From Chloroflexia bacterium (GTDB lineage: Bacteria > Chloroflexota > Chloroflexia > Thermobaculales > Thermobaculaceae): 7,625 nucleotides of DNA. A model generated the notes under the pieces. The model saw nothing but the letters and a program-made list of their open reading frames with translations, was not told where the DNA came from and did not search any database. The position numbers and the translations under genes were made by a program. Shown in pieces: positions 1 to 5,334 of this stretch (its first letter is position 1; every line of letters starts with the position of its first letter). The stretch spans positions 1-7,625 of the forward strand of contig JACDAU010000515.1 in the NCBI GenBank assembly GCA_013695265.1, in the 5' to 3' direction.

Positions 1-79
1 CTAACGTGCGGGCAAGCGCGAGGCCAAGCCCGCGGGATGCACCGGTGATAAGGGCGGTCCGGGAGATTTCAGGTGCCAT
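1..79 (-). CDS. Short-chain dehydrogenase/reductase, N-terminal fragment (continues past the window edge)
   Basis: Only the first 26 codons are visible. They begin MAPEISRTALITGASRGLG, a textbook Rossmann start: a hydrophobic first strand (ALIT) followed by the TGxxxGxG dinucleotide-binding loop (TGASRGLG, residues 12-19) and the start of the first helix. Family knowledge places this among NAD(P)-dependent SDR oxidoreductases; the substrate cannot be judged because the catalytic YxxxK and the C-terminus lie outside. The ATG at 79-77 is preceded by GGAGG (93-89) with a 9-base spacer, so the start is well supported. The basic residue in TGASRG, just before the second glycine, is common in NADPH-preferring SDRs, which is only a hint. 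The gene is separated from the upstream hydrolase by 225 bases holding its own dyad and a -10-like box, so it probably has its own promoter. Confidence 0.85.
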   Translation of the reverse strand, partial: MAPEISRTALITGASRGLGLALARTL

Positions 80-128
80 AGGTCAACTCCTCCTTCTCGG
101 TGAACATTTGGTCTGCCCGCCGATAACC

Positions 129-153
129 GATTACAACACGGTGTGCTGTAATC
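129..153 (-). promoter_or_regulatory. Operator-like dyad overlapping the probable promoter of the first SDR
   Basis: Two 11-base arms (GATTACAACAC and GTGCTGTAATC) face each other across a 3-base centre, with 10 of 11 positions complementary. On the minus strand the right arm contains TGTAAT (135-130), a 5/6 match to the -10 box, placed about 50 bases before the ATG at 79. No convincing -35 box is present at 16-18 bases. A long, short-spaced dyad over a -10 box is the usual arrangement for a dimeric repressor such as a TetR-type protein, but the regulator itself is not in the window. A closely similar half-site covers the acs -10 box. Confidence 0.5.
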
Positions 154-214
154 AGTGTAGGACGTGAGGCCTGGTTCCCGTATCGGTCAAGCGGCCACAA
201 AGTTTGGGCCGAAG

Positions 215-249
215 GGACAGGGAGTACCCTGTCCATAAGGACAGTGTCC
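215..249. repeat. Two tandem GGACA/TGTCC dyads
   Basis: GGACAGGG (215-222) and CCCTGTCC (227-234) form a perfect 8-base inverted repeat with a 4-base loop. Four bases later GGACA-G-TGTCC (239-249) forms a second, shorter dyad from the same half-site. The elements lie 56-90 bases beyond the hydrolase stop and 136 bases or more before the SDR start. The first could act as a transcription-ending hairpin for the hydrolase, but on the minus strand it is followed by CTTCGG rather than a run of T. Repetition of one half-site four times also suits a protein-binding array. I cannot decide between the two. Confidence 0.45.
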
Positions 250-304
250 CTCGCCCGCTTTCGGCGAACCACCCCTCGGGACCTCCCGTAGCGCGCATCG
301 CCCC

Positions 305-2035
305 TCAGGTTCTCCTGGCGGTCTGCACGACGCCTGGCTGGGTGATGATCGCCTCGGTTACCTGACCCTCAGCGTCAATCACGAACGTGAGCTCATACCC
401 GGACAGGCCCTGTGCGGTGAACCGATTCTCTTTGTACGGAACGAGCACCATTGGGGTACGATGCGGCAGTTGAACGAGGAGGGTACCGTCGCCCTTGAGA
501 GCGATCGTCACGCTTTCGCCCGATAGGTCGTACTTTCCGACGAACCGCTCCAGGTAGCCTCGCTGCCGGAGCGCCCTGTCAGGCACACGAGTAAACGTTA
601 TGTCGCTTACAGAGTCCTCAAACGGGATCCGCACGCTCTCGATGTCTCCCCTCGCGTTCGCCGAGAACGTCGCCTTGAAGGTCTGGTCCCACCGCTCGAA
701 CGTCAATACGAAAGTATCGTAGTGGTAGTGGAATGCCGGAAGCTCCAGCGCATTGTAGGAGGCGATCATGACGCCCTCCCGGAGCGAGAATTCGATGGTT
801 CCGTATCCAGGATGCTCGTACTCACCCGCATAGCTCTTGATGGGGTGCGAGGGCTGGGTATCCTTCACTCGATCCTCGTCGCTCTTCTCCTCGCTCCGCC
901 GCTCCCCCTCCTTGAACTTCTCCTCGTCCTTCTGTGCGCGGTGGTTCCAGGGTGCCGCCGCAAGCCCCAGCAGCCGGTCGCAGACGTTCATGCTGAGGAT
1001 CCAGGGTACAGGGTTCCCGTTGAGGTTCGTGAGCACTACGACGCCGATGTTCTCGCGTGGCAACAGCGTCACGAGCGAGGAGAATCCGTCGATGTTCCCG
1101 CCGTGCTGCAACAGGTTGTGTCCGCGATAGCCCTGGATGAACCATCCCAGGCCGTAGCTCAGATGCAACACCTCGGGGTACTTGTCACTCGGCGGCATCA
1201 CCATCTGTGGCGTCTGCATCTCGCGCACTTGGCCTTCGGAGATCAGTTGCGTCCCTTCCCACCGACCACCGTTCAGGTGCATCGTGACCCATCTGGCCAG
1301 GTCGCGTATGGATGAGTTGATGCCCCCCGCCGGGCCGACCGCCCATTGCGAGTAAAACGGGATCTCGTGTACCGTGTCGTCCCGCTCCTTCTTGTACGGC
1401 AGGGCAAAGTCCGGACTCTGCTGCGATTCCTCCACCGAGAGCGTGCTGTCACACATTCCTAATGGCGCAAAGATGCGATCCCGGACGAACTCCTCCCAGG
1501 TCTGCCCCGAGATTTGCTCGATCAAGTATCCGGCAGTCATGTACATCAGGTTCTGGTACTGCCAGGTCGAGCGGAAGTCCGCGCTTGGCTCCAGATGCCG
1601 CATGCGATGAACCAGCTCCGAGCGGCTTTTCGCCGAGCTATACCAGAGCAAATCGTGGCGCGGCAAACCGGAGCGGTGGCACACCAGGTCACGCGCGGAG
1701 ATCCGCTCAGTCGCGAGCGTATCGTGGAGGCGGAACGAAGGCATGTATTCACGGACCGGCAGATCCCAGTCAAGGCGCCCCTCATCCGCGAGGACGGCAA
1801 GTGCGGCAGTCGTAAACGCCTTCGAACATGAGGCGATTGCGAAAAGAGTCTGCGGCGTCACCTCCAGGTGCTGATCCACGTCTCTCACACCGATGGCGCG
1901 CTCGTATACGACGTGGCCATTGTGCACCACAGCGATGGCCAGCCCTGGCGTCCGCCACTGTTTCCGAACGGCGCGGGCGAACTCGTCGAAACCCGCAAGT
2001 CTGTCTGCTGTAACCATGTCATTCTCTGCCTGCAT
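305..2035 (-). CDS. Serine hydrolase of the beta-lactamase class C / penicillin-binding family with C-terminal DUF3471-like modules
   Basis: A 576-residue serine hydrolase. The three family motifs are visible in order: SxxK as S69-C-S-K72 (nucleophile and general base), YxN as Y160-Q-N162, and HxG as H311-G-G313 (the KTG equivalent). The catalytic domain covers about residues 15-360. A very acidic and basic linker (about 364-400) follows, then a DUF3471-like beta domain (about 400-485, with YAGEYEHPGYG) and a second similar module (about 494-570, with FVGKYDLSG). No signal peptide or membrane segment is seen, so the protein is probably cytosolic, closer to EstB-type esterases or D-aminopeptidases than to periplasmic AmpC. 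The substrate is unknown. The ATG at 2035 was chosen because GGAGG ends 6 bases upstream; an upstream TTG at 2071 would place that site inside the gene. It is divergent from the small membrane gene. Family assignment is firm, substrate is not. Confidence 0.9.
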   Translation of the reverse strand: MQAENDMVTADRLAGFDEFARAVRKQWRTPGLAIAVVHNGHVVYERAIGVRDVDQHLEVTPQTLFAIASCSKAFTTAALAVLADEGRLDWDLPVREYMPSFRLHDTLATERISARDLVCHRSGLPRHDLLWYSSAKSRSELVHRMRHLEPSADFRSTWQYQNLMYMTAGYLIEQISGQTWEEFVRDRIFAPLGMCDSTLSVEESQQSPDFALPYKKERDDTVHEIPFYSQWAVGPAGGINSSIRDLARWVTMHLNGGRWEGTQLISEGQVREMQTPQMVMPPSDKYPEVLHLSYGLGWFIQGYRGHNLLQHGGNIDGFSSLVTLLPRENIGVVVLTNLNGNPVPWILSMNVCDRLLGLAAAPWNHRAQKDEEKFKEGERRSEEKSDEDRVKDTQPSHPIKSYAGEYEHPGYGTIEFSLREGVMIASYNALELPAFHYHYDTFVLTFERWDQTFKATFSANARGDIESVRIPFEDSVSDITFTRVPDRALRQRGYLERFVGKYDLSGESVTIALKGDGTLLVQLPHRTPMVLVPYKENRFTAQGLSGYELTFVIDAEGQVTEAIITQPGVVQTARRT

Positions 2036-2041
2036 CTGAGA

Positions 2042-2046
2042 CCTCC
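2042..2046 (-). promoter_or_regulatory. Ribosome binding site fixing the hydrolase start
   Basis: GGAGG on the minus strand lies 6 bases before ATG 2035. The reading frame is open further upstream to a TTG at 2071, but those 12 extra residues are basic and unlike the family, and no ribosome binding site precedes the TTG. The site therefore decides for the shorter protein. Confidence 0.75.
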
Positions 2047-2104
2047 GGCGAACGGACTTCCTGTTACCCAACCATCACTCACGCCTCTTGCGCTGACCGG
2101 CAAC

Positions 2105-2141
2105 GTCGCGTAGTATAACAGTAGTAATGCGTCTACGCGAC
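2105..2141 (-). promoter_or_regulatory. Promoter of the hydrolase with a 9-base inverted repeat
   Basis: On the minus strand TATACT (2117-2112) matches the -10 consensus at five of six positions. A start of transcription near 2105 would give a leader of about 70 bases before the ATG at 2035. No good -35 box is found, which suggests dependence on an activator or a weak promoter. A perfect inverted repeat, GTCGCGTAG (2105-2113) and CTACGCGAC (2133-2141), brackets the region with a 19-base spacer, so one arm overlaps the -10 box and the other lies just upstream. This looks like a binding site for a dimeric regulator. Confidence 0.5.
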
Positions 2142-2178
2142 CCGACGACGCGTTCTCGTGTCAATACATCATGACAGC

Positions 2179-2210
2179 CACTTGTGATGCAAAGATGAGA
2201 CAAGTGCTAT
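2179..2210 (+). promoter_or_regulatory. Possible promoter and dyad before the small membrane gene
   Basis: TTGTGA (2182-2187) and TGCTAT (2205-2210) are spaced by 17 bases and resemble weak -35 and -10 boxes reading towards the gene at 2294. A perfect 7-base inverted repeat, CACTTGT (2179-2185) and ACAAGTG (2200-2206), overlaps both boxes with a 14-base spacer. The box matches are only 4/6 and 3/6, so the promoter call is tentative; the dyad itself is plain in the sequence. Confidence 0.3.
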
Positions 2211-2293
2211 CGGTTTGAGATGGACGGTACAGGGGCGGGCGCACACACCCAGTGGCCGGGCTAGGTTCGAACGGTAACCAGAAAGAGGATCAG

Positions 2294-2545
2294 ATGAGTA
2301 TTCGACAGCGATCAACGACATACCGCCCGATCAGCAGCCGTGTGCGGCTCGGTGGCTCGGCAGTACCAGTAGCCGGAGGGCTTCAACTTTCGCTCTTTGC
2401 CGTACTGCTGCTGGCTACTGTGGGTCTGGCATTTCGCGCACACATGTACGTCGGCCTTTCAGAGCTGGCGGCTATTGTCGGAGCGCTGCTTTATACGGTG
2501 CGCACCGCACGAGCCAGTAACACGCCAGAGAGCAGGCTCCGCTAG
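2294..2545 (+). CDS. Small putative membrane protein (83 residues), function unknown
   Basis: I do not recognise a family. The only plus-strand gene in the window. The 83-residue product begins MSIRQRSTTYRP, has a basic, probably cytoplasmic N-terminus, a clear hydrophobic segment at about residues 29-46 (LQLSLFAVLLLATVGLAF) and a second, weaker one at about 52-68 (GLSELAAIVGALLYTV), then a short polar tail with arginines. Two helices in a hairpin with both ends inside would satisfy the positive-inside rule. The ATG at 2294 is preceded by AGAGG with a 5-base spacer; an in-frame GTG at 2252 has no such site. It converges on the 158-residue gene with only 33 bases between the stops, and no clear terminator separates them. 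It could still be a chance frame, but hydrophobic patterning and the ribosome site argue for a real gene. Confidence 0.6.
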   Translation: MSIRQRSTTYRPISSRVRLGGSAVPVAGGLQLSLFAVLLLATVGLAFRAHMYVGLSELAAIVGALLYTVRTARASNTPESRLR

Positions 2546-2578
2546 AGCCACTCGCGCGATGTAGCCAGCGCCCTTACC

Positions 2579-3055
2579 CTAGAACGTGCGGCCAAGCGGC
2601 TGGTCCCAGGGCTGCGGGGCGGCAACCCGGATGATCTCCTCCTCGCAGTCGCGCACGTACAGGTAGAGGTGGACGAAGAACTCCTCTTCGGGCAGCGGAT
2701 ACGTCGGGTTGATGCAGAGGAACGGGTGTCGCCACGGTGGACGCACTCCCGGCGCGCAGAGCACCTTGATGCGCAGCCCGACGCGCAGCCGGTAGGTAAC
2801 GCCGGGGAACTGGCGCGACGGCAGTTCCAGGTAGCCCTGTTGTTGCAGGTCCGCCCACAACTTCTCGCCTAGCGTCGAACGCGCAACGAGCCGGGCGTTC
2901 TCTCGAGCGCGGCGATAGTCCCCACGGCGGAAGTCCGTTCCTGCGCTCCGCTTCGGCACGTGGTGCCAGCGCCGCGTCCAGGGCAACTCGAGGTCGTCGT
3001 CGCGCACGGCCAGTGGTGGCGCCTTCACGTCAAAAAGCCTGCGCAGGAACGCCAT
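2579..3055 (-). CDS. Hypothetical protein (158 residues), possibly E2/RWD-like, second gene of a two-gene unit
   Basis: I do not recognise a named family. The protein has a basic N-terminal stretch with several Trp and Arg residues (1-48), a long helix (about 49-73), then a strand (about 87-99, TYRLRVGLRIKVL), a short strand (PFLCIN, 111-116), a YPLP turn (119-122), a strong strand (FFVHLYLYV, 126-134) and a short acidic helix. This order resembles the core of the E2 ubiquitin-conjugating/RWD fold, in which a YPxxPP turn joins two strands. Cysteines are at 100, 114 and 137. Against a true E2, there is no HPN motif and little follows the last cysteine. The ATG at 3055 has GGAG with an 8-base spacer; the open frame to 3283 is the antisense-free shadow of the upstream gene. 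It follows the Gly-Gly protein gene by 70 bases and is probably co-transcribed. The existence of the gene is secure; its role is not. Confidence 0.75.
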   Translation of the reverse strand: MAFLRRLFDVKAPPLAVRDDDLELPWTRRWHHVPKRSAGTDFRRGDYRRARENARLVARSTLGEKLWADLQQQGYLELPSRQFPGVTYRLRVGLRIKVLCAPGVRPPWRHPFLCINPTYPLPEEEFFVHLYLYVRDCEEEIIRVAAPQPWDQPLGRTF

Positions 3056-3082
3056 CACCGGATCTCCATCCTTCCCGCTGCT

Positions 3083-3112
3083 GGGCCACACGACGCAGAC
3101 TCCGCGTGGCCC
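3083..3112 (-). repeat. Hairpin between the Gly-Gly protein and the 158-residue gene
   Basis: A perfect 7-base inverted repeat, GGGCCAC (3083-3089) and GTGGCCC (3106-3112), has a 16-base loop. It sits in the 70-base gap after the stop at 3126 and before the ribosome site of the downstream gene. No T-run follows, so it is more likely to tune message stability or the ratio of the two products than to end transcription. The stem is short and could be chance. Confidence 0.3.
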
Positions 3113-3125
3113 GCTGCCGCTGCGA

Positions 3126-3362
3126 TCAGCCGCCCGCGATCGGCGCGATGATCTGGTACTCTTCCGCCTCGGGATCGAACGGGCCGGCGTCCAGGACGTG
3201 CTGGCCGTCGACCTTGCGCGAAACCAGGCACCCCTGCCGCCGTGCGTCCGCGATGATGCGCTCCGCCTCCTCGATGGCCGCACGTGACTCCTCGGTGTCC
3301 ATCGTGGTGTCCCACTCGACGGTCTGGTGCCCGCGACGGTTCGGGATGATCAACCGTGCCAT
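3126..3362 (-). CDS. Small beta-grasp-like protein with C-terminal Gly-Gly (ubiquitin/MoaD/ThiS type), putative
   Basis: A 78-residue protein. The predicted order is strand (MARLIIPN), strand (HQTVEWD, 12-18), helix (about 23-43, EESRAAIEEAERIIADARR), strand (CLVSRKV, 45-51), a short strand (QHVLDAG) and a last strand ending in IIAPIAGG, with the Gly-Gly as the final two residues. This is the beta-grasp order. The ending closely resembles the PPVAGG end of MoaD and the exposed Gly-Gly of ThiS and ubiquitin-like proteins, which an E1-like enzyme adenylates. There is one lysine (K50) and one cysteine (C45). The ATG at 3362 has GGAGG with a 6-base spacer, and a perfect TATAAT lies 40 bases upstream. 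The next gene encodes an unrecognised 158-residue protein. No moaE, thiG, thiF-like or JAMM gene is in the window. Sulfur carriage, protein conjugation and a chance Gly-Gly end all remain possible. Confidence 0.8.
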   Translation of the reverse strand: MARLIIPNRRGHQTVEWDTTMDTEESRAAIEEAERIIADARRQGCLVSRKVDGQHVLDAGPFDPEAEEYQIIAPIAGG

Positions 3363-3401
3363 TGGATGCCTCCTTTGCTACGCTACCTGATCCGTGCGCG
3401 G

Positions 3402-3407
3402 ATTATA
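3402..3407 (-). promoter_or_regulatory. -10 box of the Gly-Gly protein unit
   Basis: A perfect TATAAT on the minus strand, with 39 bases between it and the ATG at 3362, implies a leader of roughly 30 bases that includes the GGAGG site. The best -35 candidate at 17 bases (TTCCCC, 3430-3425) is poor. The rest of the 230-base gap (3363-3592) holds no gene I can support; it contains one short dyad, CGTTCA-GT-TGAACG (3477-3490). The box shows that this unit is probably transcribed independently of the SDR upstream. Confidence 0.55.
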
Positions 3408-3592
3408 CTCCTCCCCGCGTGTTTGGGGAAGACTATGTATTGCGGTACTGCGGTTGTCGCGAGCCCCATGGCAGGGCGTTCAGTTGAACGTCGTTACGAC
3501 CGGCGGCACACCGTCGCCTGCACGGCGGGCCGATCCGTCCGCTCACCACTGTTGGTCTCCGCGCCGGTTCGACCCCGTCAACCGCGGGACGG

Positions 3593-4378
3593 CTACCGCT
3601 TGCTCAGCCGCAGGCTTTCCCAGCTCCCGTCGCCGTACCATCCACCGTCCACGGAGAGAGTGTGGCCGTTCACGAAACCGCTGAGCGCGGGATCTGCGAG
3701 AAATGCAACGGCCTGCGCGATATCCTCTGGTGAAGCGAATCGATTCATCGGGATGCGCCCGGTTATATCGGCGTCGGCGTAGGTGCCGGCCGCCTGATCG
3801 ACGGCGTCCATCTCCGTTTTTACCCAACCGGGGCAGATGGCGTTGCACCGGACGCCCCGCCCGCCCCATTCGGCGGCGAGGGTGCGAGTGAGACCAATGA
3901 GGCCGTGCTTGCTAGCGTTGTACGCCGAGCGATCCGCCACACCGAGCAGACCAGCGACCGAGGCGATATTCACGATGCTGCCCTGTCCGCGCTCCAGCAT
4001 GTGCCGCCCGATCTCGCGGCAGAGCAGGAAGGGTCCGGTGAGGTTCACCGCGAGCACGCGCTCCCAGTCCGCGAGCGTCGTTGCCTCCGCTGGCGCGATG
4101 TGACTGATACCGGCGTTGTTCACGAGCACGTCCACACGGGCGAACGCATCCAGCGCGGTGCGGCAGACGCGTTGAACTGCGTCCTCCGAGGAGATATCGC
4201 CCGTCGCGGAGATTGCTGACATTCCCTGTCCGCGCATCTCCTCCAGCGTATCCACCGGCTCCCGCACGTCGTTGAGAACCACGGCATATCCCCGCTCGCC
4301 GAGCAGTGTTGCGGTTCGGCGCCCGATCCCCTGGGCCGCGCCGGTGACAATGGCTGCGAGCCTCTCGTTTGTACTCAT
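3593..4378 (-). CDS. SDR family NAD(P)-dependent oxidoreductase (3-oxoacyl-ACP reductase-like)
   Basis: A complete 261-residue classical SDR, the usual length. The cofactor loop TGAAQGIG is at residues 12-19, NNAG at 87-90, and the catalytic tetrad is N112, S140, Y153 and K157 (within SAYNASK). The PGW turn is at 183-185, and the C-terminal signature VNGHTLSVDGGW is close to the FabG/BDH pattern. Asp37 at the end of the second strand favours NAD(H) over NADP(H) by family knowledge. The substrate is probably a secondary alcohol or 3-oxoacyl compound; FabG-like, sugar and 3-hydroxybutyrate dehydrogenases all look alike at this level. The ATG at 4378 is preceded by AGAGG with a 9-base spacer; upstream in-frame codons to 4522 have unrelated composition. 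The 170 bases back to the HIT gene show no strong promoter, so read-through from upstream is possible. Confidence 0.93.
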   Translation of the reverse strand: MSTNERLAAIVTGAAQGIGRRTATLLGERGYAVVLNDVREPVDTLEEMRGQGMSAISATGDISSEDAVQRVCRTALDAFARVDVLVNNAGISHIAPAEATTLADWERVLAVNLTGPFLLCREIGRHMLERGQGSIVNIASVAGLLGVADRSAYNASKHGLIGLTRTLAAEWGGRGVRCNAICPGWVKTEMDAVDQAAGTYADADITGRIPMNRFASPEDIAQAVAFLADPALSGFVNGHTLSVDGGWYGDGSWESLRLSKR

Positions 4379-4548
4379 TCTTGTCAGCCTCTCCACCGAT
4401 CTCGGGCAATCCGAATAGTAGTTACATCTTGAGTTCGAGGGCCAGCGGTTCAGGTGCTGGGGTGGCGGCGCTTGCGTTTCGCCCACGCCGAGTTTCTTCC
4501 CCCATCCCTGGCGAACAGGCATTGGCCGGCAACGTATGCGGACAACGA

Positions 4549-5022
4549 CTAACCCCCCTGCGCTGTACGACGGACAAGGAACTCCTTCAGCTTGTCCGCG
4601 TATGGCCGCCTTTCCTCGGGCGTGCTGCTTTCCCTGCGGTGCAGGTACAGGTTGTCACTCCGGTACCGAGGGAACACGTGCAGATGATAGTGCCAAACGT
4701 CCTGCATACCGTCCGGCTCGTTGTGATTCCTGGTTGAGACGCCGTGCGCCCCGTACGTCTCCTTGAAGGCTATGGCGATCTCCCGCGCAACTCTCTGGAT
4801 CGGGGTGGCGAGCTCCGGGGGCAGGTCATAGATGTTCTCGTGGTGCTCGTTCGGAACGATGAGGGCGTGACCCGGGTTGTGTGGCCACCAGCCCGCCGAG
4901 ATAAAAGCAGTCACCGAATTGTCCCGGTATACGACGTCGTCCTGGCTGGAAAGCTTGGTGTCGACACCCCCGGCCAACCGGCAAAAGGGGCAGTCGTAGC
5001 CCTCGGGCGCGTGGTTGTACAT
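4549..5022 (-). CDS. HIT family protein (histidine triad nucleotide hydrolase/transferase)
   Basis: A 157-residue cytosolic protein. It has the histidine triad H111-Y-H113-L-H115 followed by VFPR, with H113 the expected nucleophile that forms a nucleotidyl-His intermediate. An N-terminal C11-P-F-C14 pair probably takes part in zinc binding, as in many bacterial HIT proteins. The GHALIVPNEHHENIYDL segment (51-67) is the usual HIT core strand and helix. Family members act on adenosine phosphoramidates or dinucleoside polyphosphates; the substrate here is not known. The ATG at 5022 is preceded by GGAG with a 5-base spacer. The gene follows hicB by 39 bases on the same strand and may share its message, although a hairpin lies between them. 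The C-terminal extension after the triad (about 120-157) is charged and reads like a helix. Confidence 0.92.
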   Translation of the reverse strand: MYNHAPEGYDCPFCRLAGGVDTKLSSQDDVVYRDNSVTAFISAGWWPHNPGHALIVPNEHHENIYDLPPELATPIQRVAREIAIAFKETYGAHGVSTRNHNEPDGMQDVWHYHLHVFPRYRSDNLYLHRRESSTPEERRPYADKLKEFLVRRTAQGG

Positions 5023-5049
5023 CGAAACTCCGTATTGTCGCTCCGGCCT

Positions 5050-5076
5050 GTAGCCAGGCTGTCAGACGCTGGCTAC
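5050..5076 (-). repeat. Hairpin straddling the hicB stop codon
   Basis: GTAGCCAG (5050-5057) and CTGGCTAC (5069-5076) are perfectly complementary over 8 bases with an 11-base loop that contains the hicB stop (5062-5064). On the minus strand no T-run follows. It may partly end transcription or shield the 3' end of the hicAB message before the HIT gene. Confidence 0.4.
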
Positions 5077-5334
5077 GACGCGCGGCTCGGGCAGCGGCTG
5101 GCGGTGCTGTCGCAGAGAACATACGAGGGAATCGAGCGCCTCGCGGGCGTTGCTGACCGCCTCCTCGTATGTGTCACCGTGCGCGACCGGTCCCAGGACG
5201 ATACCCTCTTGCTCCCAGTCGGGGAGTGTGACAAGGTATGCCAGGTCGTCGCCGGACCACTCGATCAGGAGCGAGTAGCGTGGCACGTACTCAATTATCG
5301 CCCCTTTTAACGACTCACGGACCGCATGTATCAC
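5062..5334 (-). CDS. hicB: HicB-like antitoxin of a type II toxin-antitoxin pair
   Basis: The core YSLLIEWSGDDLAYLVTLPD, followed by the HGDTYEEAVSNAREAL segment and LPEP near the end, is the HicB N-terminal domain, a partial RNase H fold that binds and blocks HicA. No DNA-binding domain follows, so this is a short HicB. The start is unclear. GTG 5334 gives 90 residues and overlaps the toxin stop as GTGA, a common coupling arrangement. GTG 5286 gives 74 residues. The family usually begins a few residues before YSLL, where the codons here are ATA (5298) and ATT (5295) with an AGGGG upstream. Residues before about 10 look like HicA tail rather than HicB. The family call is good and the start is only a best guess. 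Confidence 0.7.
   Translation of the reverse strand: MIHAVRESLKGAIIEYVPRYSLLIEWSGDDLAYLVTLPDWEQEGIVLGPVAHGDTYEEAVSNAREALDSLVCSLRQHRQPLPEPRVVASV

Noticed and set aside
69..272. Minus-strand frame of 67 codons beginning with GTG at 272
   Set aside because: It runs through the dyad-rich upstream region and overlaps the SDR start by 11 bases; the GAGGGG before its GTG has almost no spacer, and the product has no recognisable pattern.
722..1315. Long plus-strand frame with a leucine-rich stretch resembling a membrane segment
   Set aside because: It is antisense to the hydrolase. The leucine run is the complement of the Glu/Lys-rich linker codons.
2036..2071. Longer hydrolase starting at TTG 2071
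   Set aside because: It would place the GGAGG ribosome site inside the gene and has none of its own; the added residues are basic and unlike the family.
2260..2281. GGTTCGAAC resembling a tRNA T-loop
   Set aside because: The flanking bases do not form a T stem, and there is no acceptor stem or anticodon arm nearby. It is just a TTCGAA palindrome.
3056..3283. N-terminal extension of the 158-residue protein to residue 234
   Set aside because: These codons are the out-of-frame reading of the Gly-Gly protein gene, giving an Arg/Ser-rich sequence. The ATG at 3055 has a good ribosome site.
3327..3782. Plus-strand frame of 151 codons
   Set aside because: It crosses the promoter of the Gly-Gly gene and the end of the SDR; it is Arg/Pro-rich with no domain pattern, as expected of antisense high-GC sequence.
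4379..4548. Weak boxes and short stems between the HIT and SDR genes
   Set aside because: TACTAT near 4420 has no -35 partner, and the stems are only 4-5 bases, so I see no supportable promoter or terminator here.
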